From assembly GCA_030998015.1 (NCBI GenBank), contig JARWMV010000061.1, forward strand, positions 1 through 64,000: DNA of 64,000 bases. The letters run 5' to 3'. Below the pieces are notes generated by a model. It ran no database searches, was not told the DNA's origin, and was given only the letters and a program-made list of their open reading frames with translations. A program made the translations under genes and the position numbers. This stretch comes from Ceratorhiza oryzae-sativae (taxonomy: Eukaryota > Basidiomycota > Agaricomycetes > Cantharellales > Ceratobasidiaceae). Numbering within the stretch: the first letter of the stretch is position 1; each line of letters begins with the position of its first letter. Below are positions 23,844 through 35,392 of this stretch, piece by piece.

Positions 23844-24497
23844 GAAGGGTCGCTCAATGATGATTTATGCTCTCTATACCTCAGGTTTTTGTTGGTGCCG
23901 ATTGCGGATCATATATATGCACTCCCCAGCTTGACATTTTGTAGTTTATAGTTCATTATTAGTTTTTGGTTCCATTTTGATTCGTGCTTGGGGTGTTCGT
24001 TCTGCGTGTGGCTGGTGTACTATAGACTCCGTGACGCATACAATTGATGATTGTGGAACACATGCCCCACCGTTCTCCAAGCCTAGGCTGACCAATTAGC
24101 AACCTCGCAGCAAACCGTTTGCGACCGATTGCAAGGACCGTGCAACGTAATTCGTGAGTTATCTCGACGTGATTTGGAATTCATCGGCTCCGTACCAACC
24201 CTTGCACTGTTTTGCCCATGTGATATAATTCACGGTTCTGGTGTGGTCGGACCGAGCCGATGCGAATTGGTTCCTGGTCCCCTCTTATTTGTTTCCTACT
24301 CGATCACCCTGTACAAGGCGTTTTGGTGGTTTATGCAGCATACGATCGATCCCTCCGATTAAATGCTATCGATGGTAAATATCTCGGCTCCAAGGTGGAC
24401 CTTTCAAATCCGGCGGGTGGCAACGTGTTGTCACGTGCATCACATTCGGCTGATTGAAACTACGACGACACGATATCACAACCACATCGTAAACACA
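23844..24497. other. Intergenic; 3' flank of coiled-coil gene and 5' flank of kinase gene
   Basis: T-rich 3' UTR-like text to about 24050, then unremarkable sequence to the proposed ATG at 24498. Open frames at 24129-24457 have no motif. An earlier exon of the kinase gene could lie here. Confidence 0.35.
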
Positions 24498-27400
24498 ATG
24501 GATTGGAACAAGTTTTATTTTGGACGATTTGTGGTGATTTTGGCTCATCCTCATGCTTCTGGCTGTATGGTTGACTGATTGATATTGTATAGGAGGTAAG
24601 AAGGCTGCCCAGACAGCTGCCCCACTACTCGCAATGCTTTTCTCCATAGGGGCATGAATCGGTAAAAGGAAATGTATGTATTCTATCCGCTTAACGGCTA
24701 TTTATGCGCTTTGATAGACTTGTAACATTACTCCAGCGCAATATTCGACCTATCCTTGGAGAATGGGTGCGTCGCATGTCTCCCACTGCACATGTGGCTA
24801 TCTTTTCAAATTAACATCACATGACTTTAGCTTGTGAGCTGCCCTAGCTCACTCGACTCGCGACCTGTTTGACATATTTATGGTTGTTTTCGATGGCTTT
24901 CAGGTCGTGAGTACTTGGAGATCCTTGATCCTCATAGCAAATACCATCTGTGAATTTAGGATGTACGTGGGAGCCATTCGTCATATTTATCTTGACTAAC
25001 GTTACGTACGAAAGAGGGTACGTGTTCTAGCCGGCTTGATCATGCCGTTCCAACAGTCCATCGGTGACATCTGTAGCGTGTGAGTGTCATTTGTTTCCTT
25101 GGCCGGCGACGTGTTCAAATACTTCTTTGTATAGCCGGTAGGTATTGTGAATGGTTCTGGTCTGTTTGTCTACTCAAACGGCAGGGTGTACGGCTTGTTA
25201 TTCTATAGAAAGTAAGTGGCCCTTGGGTGCGCTGAATCTTATCGAAATCCCATGGCTTACTTTGTTTTAGGGCGTAAGTCGACCCACTGTTGGACAGGCC
25301 CTTAATCTGACGCTGCTGACCCCTTGATGGATACGATAGACAGTATGTGTTGTCCCATAGTTCTTCTTACATTTCGCTCAAGGGACATGTCCCGCTTTTT
25401 TACAGATGGTAAGTACACTCGCTGTTGGAGGCATACAAGCATCTCATGAAGGATTTCTGCCATCATTAGCTCGTGAGTATCTGGTTCCTTGTGAGCTCTT
25501 GAAACACCCTGCTTATATGCAATGTCATTCCAACAGTGGGTAAGTAATTTTTGTTGCCTGTCTATTCATGACTAAACGAAAACACTGTGTACAGGATGTG
25601 AGTCGCTTTGGTCTTTTCTAACAATTAACTCGCTCAATCGATGGAGGTTCCAGGATGTGAGTGGTTCGATGCTCGCTTACCGAGTTGGATTTAAGTCTTG
25701 TCATATAGAAAGTAAGGGAATTTATGGGCGACCCGAATGAGCACTGATAAAAAGCGCTCTTCGTGTTCTCAGCGTGTAAGCGGCCAAGTTGCCCTGTTTT
25801 CTCATCTGACGAATCGTTCTAGGATGTAAGCCGGTATTCTATCGACTCCTCGAGCTCTTACGTTCAATTTGTTGCTTCAACCTAGCTTGTATGTGAATTG
25901 CCCTCATTTTTAGATTTATTTGTCGATGACAGGCGCTAGTTTGTGAGCTACCTTTGGATTAACGGACCAGTAGTGCTGAAGTAGGATTAATCATATCACA
26001 CATGCGGTAGTTCGTAAGTCAGCTTCGAACTTCCTGCTGTGCTATTGATTTACCTGGCAATTCGCCGATAGTTTGTAAGTCTGTTTGGCTTTTAAGTAAG
26101 ATTAAAAATGACAATTGACGTTGTGCCGACTCGCAGAAGGTGATACTATTTGCGCGCAATGATTGATTGTGGGACTGACGGATTCGACCTTACAATCCGA
26201 TGCCCTCATTCAGCAAGTAAGCAGAATTTCTAGAAATTATGTCCAGAGTGACTGGAACTTACCTTTTCATTTCGTAGGATGTATGTTTGGATATAGCCTG
26301 GCCATGCTCAATCGCTTACCATAGCCGATACCATAAAATAATCTATATATAGCTTGTGAGGCCTCCCCGATTCTTCTCGAATTTGGTTGATTGATTTTTT
26401 TCTAGGACGTAAGTTGCCAAACCCCTACAGCGTCTAAGCCACGGCTGAGCTTTATCTTAACTAGTCGGTAAGCCTACTTACCATCGGTGCGTAGGCGGCT
26501 GGCTGAGGATGCCGGCTCCTCACATATATAGTCCGTGAGTAACCCGAAAAAATAGTGGTGCTGATTTGAAGTGCATGATTGTCACGTTAATATATGCAGG
26601 AAGTGAGTACGATTTATTAAATTGATTATATGCGCTATATACACGTACTCGAATAGATGGTACGTCTTATTGCGGTGAGAATGATCCCATACTTTGACTG
26701 TGCAAATAACCCCTAGGAGGTAAGCCTATCATTGCAGCATATACTCGGAAATCCTAATGCTGCGAAATTTTGCAGGTGGGCCAGAGCCAGTACACCATCC
26801 GATCATTAGCCAAACTCTTTTCTAGGATGTAAGTTCCATCGTTCGTTCCTTCTATATTGGGCATATATTCATGGCGCTGTCAGTTTCTTCGCACGCACCC
26901 GGTCTATCGCAAGCCAATCCATATTCCATCGAATCTCGTAAGAACTCGAGTTTTTCCTAGTACTGACTGACTACATTTGCACAGGCTGTTTCCGACATGG
27001 TGGCCTACTTGACTAAGCACGCCGGTATTGCTGACCTCACAGCTGAATTGACGAAGTGGCAGACTCCTGACTACCCAACTGCCACGGGCGGGCAAGGCAA
27101 TATCTATCTTGGGACCAAGCCAGGAGGTAGCTTGTTTGCTATAAAATGCATCACCCAGGCCGATGAGAAATATGCCAAAGTAGCTAGACCAGTGTTTTTG
27201 TTGCAAGTTACTCAACTTCCATTTCTAGCATACTGCTCGGGAATTAAGCACTTGGGCCAAGCTTAAACACCCAAATGTTTTGGAGCTATCCGGACTGGCG
27301 ATGTTTCGCGGTCGGCTAGCAATGGTATCTCCGTGGATGGAAGGTGGCAGCGTCAAGGCTGTTTTGAAGAACAATCCTTCGATGGATCCTTATGCTATGG

Positions 27401-28231
27401 TAAGGGTTACAGTGTATTCCACTTGCGATTTTGATTCATTCTTCGCAGTGCGAACAGCTTGTTGCAGTAATCAGTTATTTGCACCATCGGAATGTGGTAC
27501 GTACAATGATTTTAAATATTAAGCTAGACCGCTCTTACCTTGGGTGATCAGATTCACGGAGATATAAAAGGAGTAAGTGTTGGCCTTGCTTCTAGTGTTC
27601 GATTGAAGACGACTTAGCTATGGCAGGACAATCTGCTCATGGGCCCTGATGGTAACCTCAAGTTGACCGACTTTGGACTCACTGTTATGCACGACAAAAC
27701 TTTGCAATTCAGTGAAACCGATCCGGCTGGCGGCACATTCCGCTGGATGGAACGTGTTGTTTACTCTTTGTTATTTTTGAGACTAACCGGTTATCCATAC
27801 AGGCCCCAGAGTTATATCTCGAAGGAGCTGAGATCTCGAAAGAGGGAGATATGTATGCGGTTGGCATGGTAGGTACCTCTGTTCGGAATTTACTTCTAAT
27901 GATTCTTGTTGTTCAATTTATTGACTCATTGTGCAGACCATGCTCGTAAGAAAGAGTTTAACAGCGGGGCCAATGATGTACTAATCTTTCCTAGGAAATA
28001 ATCACGGGCGACATTCCGTTCCGCGAGATTCGGTCTACCATAGCTGTCATTAAAGCCGTCAGTGAAGAGAAACTGACCCCCAATATTTCGGAACTGGAAA
28101 AGAAGCCCGTCTCCCCTCGGGCATACGTTATGATTGCCGCTATGCATCGTTGCTGGCGAACTGACCCGAAGGAACGAGCGACTGCAGAGGAGATCGGTAA
28201 CCTGGTATGGTCGGACCTACTCTTCCCATGA
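24498..28231 (+). CDS. TKL-type protein kinase with 45-exon model and a chain of single-codon exons
   Basis: The proposed model has 45 exons and 366 residues. It starts with 24498-24533, 24593-24595, 24650-24661 and 24737-24766. Then come 32 three-nt exons, 26884-26937, 26985-27179, 27229-27399, 27449-27496, 27552-27572, 27627-27749, 27803-27868, 27937-27945 and 27995-28231. Every intron is phase 0. The kinase domain shows GGQGNIYLG (from about residue 112), AIK lysine 131, RELSTWAKLKHPNVLELSG, MVSPWMEGGS, catalytic HGDIKG (residues 217-222; HGD for HRD), DNLL, DFG (237-239), APEL, GDMYAVGM and HRCWRTDPKERAT. It would phosphorylate Ser/Thr substrates, targets unknown. The intron after RWM begins GAACGT instead of GT; retention gives early termination before the C-lobe. 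The kinase part is secure; the 5' half rests on splice-site reading, and the start ATG is uncertain. A shorter gene starting at ATG 26997 is the conservative alternative. Confidence 0.75.
24593..26828 (+). other. Array of one-codon exons between short introns
   Basis: Triplet and first base: gag 24593; ctt 24831; gtc 24904; gat 24960; agg 25015; cgt 25077; ccg 25135; aaa 25209; ggc 25271; aca 25340; atg 25406; ctc 25470; tgg 25537; gat 25595; gat 25654; aaa 25709; cgt 25773; gat 25823; ctt 25886; ttt 25940; ttc 26011; ttt 26072; aag 26137; caa 26214; gat 26278; ctt 26353; gac 26406; tcg 26465; tcc 26532; gaa 26600; atg 26657; gag 26717; gat 26826. Each follows an AG, usually YAG, and precedes a GT donor, mostly GTRAGY or GTAYGT. 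Introns are 47-74 nt, and many contain CTRAY-type branch sites 15-30 nt before the AG. Intron sequences are not repeats of one another. The gag-to-gat interval (26720-26825) contains AG|GT at 26774-26777. Exons of 12 nt (24650) and 30 nt (24737) interrupt the run near its start. Confidence 0.8.
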
Positions 28232-28762
28232 ATATCTCGCTGAATTGAATCTAGCTGAAGCATATGGGCAAGTTTTAGCTTGGGGGCATTGGATCATGTA
28301 GAAATATGGTGAATGGGAATGAGATTCAGGATGAACCCGGTTAATATCTGAGTGGAATTCTGTATAGAGGGTGATGATTCGATTATCCTCGGGTTTTTGA
28401 ACTGCTCTACGCCTATGCATGCGCTGTGCGTACGAAGAGCGTTAGCGTCCAGTAACATAAGCTGCTCTGACAGCGCCTGGCGCTTCTCGCGATCAGGCAA
28501 TCAACGACCCTCATCACTCTTCTTTGCTCGTGCGAGACTATCTCAACCAAAGGTGGTATTCAATTGATATATCAAGCAGCGTCGAAATCAACGGCTCATC
28601 TAAAAACGAGAAGACTACGAAGAGCTTGCAGCCCATTCTTGCCAGATTTACCGGCCTTTATCCTCCTCTACCTGAAGACGACCGTGCTACGGCCTCGGGT
28701 CTTTTGCATATTTCCGTATATCTCGCTTTCATATTCTTCAACTTTGATTCAATTTGCCGAGC
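28232..28762. other. Intergenic, no gene seen
   Basis: Between the kinase stop and the DUF4470/MYND start. Open frames here lack motifs. It presumably holds the kinase 3' UTR and the next gene's promoter. Confidence 0.4.
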
Positions 28763-31700
28763 ATGTCGCACCCAATAGTGTGGATGTTCGACACAATGTT
28801 TTATCCCCTCGGGAATACGCCTGCATTGTGTCTTACCCAAGATCTTTCGCCCGAGCAAGACGCAGAGATTCTTCTGCTTGGGTGTGGAGATCCTCGTAAT
28901 CTCTTGTACACCCTATACGTGGACCTTACGACCAAAGGTATGGATCTTCCTCTTGGTCAGAGGGCAAAGTACTCATGAGCGGAATCCAGATAATCGAAAA
29001 ATTGATGCCACATGTTGTGATATGGAACCGGCTGTGCTTGGTATACCACATTTTTAAATAGATCTTCCTTCCTACTTAAATTTCTTCTACTAGCCCGCAA
29101 TGGTCTTCTGTTTGCGTTGATAGAACAAGACGTGGCCGCTTCGTGTTTATGGGACATATTTTTTCATTTCAAAATCAACAAGTCTGTAGCTTCTCAGTTG
29201 ACAGCTACCGCTAGTAAGCTCTCGGAGGCTTCAACGACAATTGAAGATTGGAAGCGGTCTAAATGGAGCTCTTACATGAAGCCGGTCGACCTGCAGACGC
29301 TCTCTGCACTTCGTCGGCACTGGAAATTCTACGCAACCTTTTTTGAATTGCCTCCTAGCAAGATAGACGGATTTCGCCGAGAGCACTCCCAGCTTTCAAA
29401 GCGATTCACGGACACGATGGGGCAGAACGCTGGTATCGGTCGATCTGCTGGGATATTCTGGGCTGATGCCATGACTCCCATGGCCAAATTATTCGAGCAG
29501 TATTGGGACAATGGCACTACATTTATCTCTCCCGATGATATCAAGTCAGCGACAGAGCTCAATCCAACATTCGGATACTCTATGTCGGGCGAGAGGTTTA
29601 AACCACACTACGGAACTTTCCCTCAGGGTTTCCATTTTGCCCCTGCTTTTGCCCCCGTTTTATCGAGCTCAAATAACCCGGCAAACTCCGACGAAGGCGA
29701 TATCATCCCAGTCGCCAAGCAGCAGTTTTCTGATTACTGCCAAGCCTTTCGGAGAGCGCGATCAGCGAACTCGATTACGATTCGCTTCTTCTCGGGTGAA
29801 GCCACAACGTTTTGTCGCGCGTTAGATATCTACTCGAAGACTGGCCAGGCCAAAACGGGAATATTTACCTGCCAGTGGCGTGCCTCAGAGATAGATTTCA
29901 GTGATTGCATGCCCATGCCTCTGGAATTTGACGTAGTCGATACGTCCAATTTGCTCGATCATCTGGGCCCCTTGAACGTACTTATCACCACCCAACCTCT
30001 ACTCAAAAAACGGCCTGCGTCCCAGTCTGTTTTGTACATGGAAGCTCTCCTCCCTTCGGGCAAGGATGCAACTCAATCCCTCTCGGACCGCTTTTGCGCA
30101 GACGTCCCTACAATCGCTATATTATTTGGTCTCGCGCCTCGAGCGTATCTTTCTGCTTTCACTACCCAGTCTAATGTCCACGAGATCATCGTCTCGGCCG
30201 CTTTCAAGCAGATCAGCCAGTACCACGAGCGTGTCGCTTGGGTTAGTCCGGCGTCTGGGAACCCAAATTTCTCTGAGACTGGGCCAGTCTCGTTGAATGC
30301 GGTTGACCTTTCAAACTTATTGTTAGGTATATACGTCAAAATGTTCAAGGATGAGCAAATCACCCCGGAGTTGAGGGCCAACCCTACCGCGGCAGCCGCG
30401 CGAGAAATGTCTCAGGCACATTACCATCGCGAGTCCTTTGCGCTCCTACTTCGCCTTGTTAGAAACCGAGTTCAGATGTCTCAGGAAGATTGGGAGGAGA
30501 TGGTCAACAGGCTTCTCAGCTTGATCACCAGCAATAAGGAAAGTATGCTAGAGATGGACCATTATCAGGACCTCTGCCTCCAACTTCACTTGTACGGGCT
30601 GTTCACGGTCTCTTCGCTTCATCCCAACTGGCAGCTGGTGCCCCGAGTCGGAGTTGCCAATCTCGACATTTTCGAAGGGTGGGATGATATTCCGCCCGTA
30701 GTCTGCGTAGTGGCCACTATTCCTAGGAAAAGCCTTGGGGCACTTATGAATGAAAGCGCTGGAAGCCCGCGATTCCAAATGAACATGATGGGCGGCAGCT
30801 CTTATCATAACAATTACTCCTCCTTGCACGGTATTTGGGGTACCTGCGTTCGGAACTCTAACGACTCAAGCGTGGTTTCAATCGAAGAGGATCCAGAAGG
30901 TATTCATGGAACATCCGATTTGGTTGTTTCTTTCTGGGCTTCCCCCTATCTGCTGGTCACCGCGAACACCACCGTTTGTTTTGCGCTTCGACCCAACCCT
31001 TTCACTATATCTCAGTTTATGCGTAAACTTGGGGTGAACATGGTGATATTCAAAGCGAGTCTCGAGGACAGGAAATATGTCACGATTATGCGAAATCGGC
31101 CGATGGGCGGCTCTGCTGTTCAGCGAGTTTCTCAACTCGGATTAGGACTTTCTCTGCCGCAGCCCGACCCGAAGAACGTGTCGCTCCAAATAATTACAGT
31201 CAAGGAGGAAAGAACGAAGTTTACATACAACGTCGCATCAATAATAGCAAAACTATCTATTGTCTCTCCTGGCGAGCAGATTGAGCTCTTAAACGGGGCA
31301 TCGGTATCTGCGAAACAGATATCACCTTGTGCTATGGAGGTTTCAGTTGGCGATTTTCGGCATGATGTAGCCTTTCCGTATCCGATAAACGGAGCCGGCC
31401 ATCGCTTGCGTGTTGCGCGAAAATCGCATTATATCGAGGTGAACTCTCCATGAAGCTCCTTTCAAGTTACATGGCACCTAATCTATTGCGTAGGTGATTT
31501 CAAATGTGGCAGCACCAATTGGGCCTGGAGGGTATTCCCTAAACACATTCCCTATCCTTGGATATGGTTCATATACACCTTGGAACATCCACCACATCAA
31601 CCTAGATCGAATGCCGCTCCTCGATTTCAAATACAAAAAGAAACTTGAATGGCTGAAGACCCACTGCATGTTCCAGCTCTCCGATCGGGAGCGCGCCTTG

Positions 31701-32492
31701 AGCGAAGCAGCCAAGAACAAGCCGGAGAACGTGATGGTTCAAGTCAAGGAAAGCATATACACAATGTTTACGCATTGCTCTGGACTGGAAGGGGGCCCTA
31801 CTAAAGCCTTTTGCTTCTGCGAACCTTCGGGGAACCTCGGGGTGTACACTGTCGCTTTGGTCGCTGGTACGCGCCTAGATCTGGCATCCTCAACCGTTGT
31901 GCTCGACGCCGCTATCGTGCCCCTATCCCTCGCTAAAATGCCTACCCTTTTACCTGGGATTCAATCCCTCCACTCGAGGGGCAAAGAAGTGGAACAGCTG
32001 ATAACTCATGGTGCCGAGGTTGTAGCATGGAAACATCTTTTGCCGGCACTAGTCGAACGGTGCCGCACATGGTCGCATACTCCTAATTGTGAATACTTGG
32101 CCGAAAACGACATTCCACTCACTATGGAACCATCCCTTAGCCCGATTTGTACATGTGGGCAAGGGATCGGCTTCAACTCTACAGAATGGAACGTTTCGTG
32201 GTGGCAAGGACTTCTTCCGCATGCAACGCGAGTCGCGATTTCACCCATATTCGCAGTATCGTACCTCGAACGTGTCGGAGGAGATTTATTAGATTTGACT
32301 TCGTCTCCCAGCTCTAGGGGCAGCGGGGGCTCCGCAACACGAAAATCAAGCACAGCTTGTTGGTCCTGTGGTGGGCCAGGGCGACCGAACCTGTCAGTTT
32401 GCGGCAAGTGCAAGAAGGCACGATATTGCTCAGCTGATTGTCAGCGGAAAGATTGGAAAGATGGGCATAAGACAAAGTGTCGATCCTTTTGA
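28763..32492 (+). CDS. DUF4470-like protein with C-terminal MYND zinc finger
   Basis: Four exons, 28763-28937, 28990-29040, 29094-31438 and 31494-32492, summing to 3570 nt (1189 residues). Introns are 52, 53 and 55 nt. The N-terminus MSHPIVWMFDTMFYPLGNTP, the motif LLLGCGDPRNLLYTLY and, across the first junctions, DATCCDMEPAVLARNG fit the DUF4470 domain of fungal and animal MYND proteins. The middle 900 residues are conserved-looking but unnamed. The C-terminus is a MYND finger: CWSCGG...CGKCKKARYCSADCQ, then KDGHKTKC, with all Cys/His ligands present. MYND fingers mediate protein-protein contacts. Start chosen at the first ATG before the DUF motif (28763). No damage seen; the gene directly precedes duplicated segment A. 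Confidence 0.85.
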
Positions 32493-33640
32493 TTTGCAAC
32501 TGGAGCACGTATATGTCCCTAGAACACAACCAAATTTACTTGATTCACGCTTTGTTCAATATGGTGCTTAATCAGCAATTTAAATGTTGTTGCAGAAAAC
32601 CAGATGACGGCCTTATGCAGAGTTCCATGCGATCATTAATGCTCCCGAAATGTACCACTCTTCAATATGCAGGAGCTCTTGCAGTCTGAGATTCGTGGTT
32701 CCCGGGGCAGAACGGTGGCCTCGAGGAAAGCTTTTGCATTTCTGACTAATCCAAGGGCGACTGATCGACGCATTGCGTGATTGATGACCGAAGCATCAAG
32801 TTCCCCCGGGATCACACTAGAAGTAATCCACTCGAACCTATTGGCTGAGCAATATATTTGTGGATTTCGGGCTGTCGACGAGTGATATCTGGGGATATTT
32901 ATCGTATCAGAAACCTCTACGCACCATGACACCAGTCCCGGCCGTAAACACGCCACCCGGAACATCCAAATGACGTATTTCAAAGTCTAGCTGGGCCATC
33001 ATCAGGTCACGGTAAATCCTCTGGAAACCTGAGTGTCCAGGAACACTTGCTCCGCTTGCTGCTATTTATAATCTGGCATATCGGGGTGATCTCCGCTTCG
33101 TGGCGGCTGTCTCACAAAGGTTCAAGGAAAGCACGCCAGTTGGTCTCGGCAAATCCTGTGCATAGAGAAGTGACCGACTCACACGCTGATTCATTCCGAG
33201 AATCAGCGAAATCATCCCACTCGGGCTGAGCATGACTTCCGTCTTCTCGGTTGAAAAATCACAGCGAATGCCGGGCATACAATTTTTACCTCAAATTCGT
33301 TTTGTTCGGCTCAAAATTCATAATCCTGTCTTAAACGTCAAGCCCAATTTACGTCTGGCAGGGATCAGGCACTCCGGGCGAGACCGGTATTTACTAGTGG
33401 CGGCCCCTTTTCCGGATGTGAGGCGTTTTCCATATCCCGAGCTCGATCTAGTCAGGAACACATCGTGAACAGGGCGGCCCAGCTTCAAACGGCGATCTAC
33501 TTACAAATGCGGGACATTCTAGATGCCAATGAGCGCCGACCTGTCCAACACTTTAATCTCGTCAAGTTCCTCTTTCCGAACTATATATTGGAGGGGATGA
33601 TAGCTTCCGGTTGAAGTGGCAGACACCCCCTCCCCTCGCG
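32493..33640. other. Upstream part of duplicated segment A; conserved but unassigned
   Basis: From about 32580 this aligns with 47313-48336. The last 130 bp or so (33470-33600) are strongly conserved between copies and open in the frame reading NERRPVQHFNLVKFLFPNYI, just before the membrane-protein ATG. A minus-strand frame (32636-32983) shares GELDASVI-HAMRRSVALG and EPRISD with copy B. I recognise no family. It could be a decayed gene or conserved regulatory sequence. Confidence 0.45.
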
Positions 33641-35392
33641 ATGACCCCCGTGTACTGCACTCCACGTTTTACCCTCTACACATTGGTCTGGGCTTCTTAT
33701 GCGATGAGCCAGGCTGCAATTCGTGTCGACGACTCGAACGTTTACAGTGCTACGCACCCCACTGGTATTCAGTACAGTAAGACTGGCTGGAGTACTGTCA
33801 CGACTGGCGATGCCACTCAGAGATACCAGGGTACATATACTGAGAGCCGGACATACGGCTCACAAGCCTGGTTCGCCTTCCGAGGTGGGCACCCATGATC
33901 AGAGTGCTTGCACAGTTGCTAAATCCCCCGTTCGGATTCAGGCAGCTCTATCGCTTACTATGCTGATAAATCCGCTGGATTCGGTGCCGTCACGCTTTCG
34001 CTCGATGGATCGGAGAATATCAACGTGAACTGGACAAACACTGGAGTGAACACATTGTATCAACAGAACATCTGGTTCGCTGGAGGTTTGGGCCCTGGCG
34101 ATCACATGATCGTGCTCGGTAACACAAACGTAAACAATGCCTCAATAGGCCTGGACTATTTTGAGTAAGGAGCCTGGTATCTCGGTGAATGAGGCTTTCT
34201 CATATCCCATTAGGATCACTCCACCAACTGATGGCGATATTAGACCACAGGGTTACGGACCGTGAGTTATTCTTTAATTTTAGATTCTTTATCTCGCTAC
34301 TCAACTGAGCTCCAGCGGCGCGACCAACGTCCCCTCTGCTGCGATACTCGTCGACAACGAAAGTAACGAAGTGAGCTACTCGGGCTCTGCATGGGATACA
34401 TGGGTAAGAGATTGATCAGCTCTATGATATAGAACTGAAACATGTGCTCGGTCAGCGTACCAGCGCAAACGCTTCAACTCAAGTCATGTACTATAACCGC
34501 ACGGAGCACTGTGCTATCACACCTGGAGCCATCGCCACGTTTACCTTCAACGGAACGGCCTTGTGGTATTTTGTCGACGATTTTGCCGGCAACTCCAGGG
34601 TCCAATTTAGTGTTGACGGAGGGCCCGGGCAAATAGTCGATACTGCGACTAATGGACACATATGGGTATGCCTTGATACCACTTTTGTAGGGTTCTCTGA
34701 CTGGCATTCCTTGTCCATAGACTACTCAGAAATTATTGTGGAATGTCACTGGCTTGACTGCCCAGCCTCATACTGTTACCATGACCCATGTGGGCGCAAG
34801 CGGGGACTATGCTTGCATTGATTTCTTCATGTATCTACCAAGGTGTGTTTGCCGCATACAGCTTTACCTTGTGTAATCTAACCCAGATTTTTAAGTTCGG
34901 CAAGCACAATCACTCCGACTCCTTCGGCTTCGGCTTCGGCTTCCGCAACTCCGACGACTGTTCCAACGTCATCTAAATCTACCCCAGTAGCGGCCATAGC
35001 TGGAGGTGTCGCTGGAGGAGCTGTTTTCCTTTTGCTCCTGGCTGGGCTGGTCTTGTGTTATCGGGCACGCAAGCCCCGTGGGCCTAACGGTCCGCACCAC
35101 GAGACATATGGCGGAGAGACAGCCTACCATAACAAGCCGGTTGACTCGACATATCCGAGTAATAATCCTGGCCGTGGCTCGGGACTGGAGCAGGATCGGT
35201 ATAACCCGTATGGGAACATGGTAGGCCTGGTAGTATTTAGCTCGATCTTGCCCTACGCTAACATGTTACCTAGGCAGAACAAACCTCAATGACTCAAAGT
35301 AAGCAATACGAGTTCATCATTTAAGATTATGCTCATTTAAATTAGCTGCATGGACGGGTACGACCTATCATGGGCACCCAGAAGTGCAATGA
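33641..35392 (+). CDS. Single-pass secretory-pathway membrane protein, copy A
   Basis: Nine exons: 33641-33884, 33942-34164, 34214-34261, 34316-34403, 34456-34665, 34721-34842, 34896-35220, 35274-35298 and 35346-35392, together 1332 nt (443 residues) with mixed intron phases. A signal peptide (residues 1-24, ending AMSQA) precedes a beta-rich extracellular region with two related halves: YGSQAWFAFRG...VTLSLDG and TFNGTALWYFVDDF...VQFSVDG. A Ser/Thr/Pro stalk (SASTITPTPSASASA), a TM helix (AAIAGGVAGGAVFLLLLAG) and a basic RARK stop-transfer follow. The cytoplasmic tail has Tyr/Pro motifs (YNPYGNM) and ends GTTYHGHPEVQ. This is a common but unnamed basidiomycete surface-protein architecture. 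Eight of nine exons match copy B exactly in length. Ligand unknown. Confidence 0.85.

Noticed and set aside
24718..24766. Exons 'actt' (24718) and 'aatgg' (24762) near the start of the chain
   Set aside because: Together they create a TAA. The acceptor at 24735-24736 gives a clean 30-nt phase-0 exon (24737-24766).
25185..25211. Another triplet (ggt at 25185) in the single-codon chain
   Set aside because: Only 21 nt separate it from the next AG, too short for an intron; reading 25185-25211 as one exon gives a stop. The 71-nt intron 25138-25208 is used instead.
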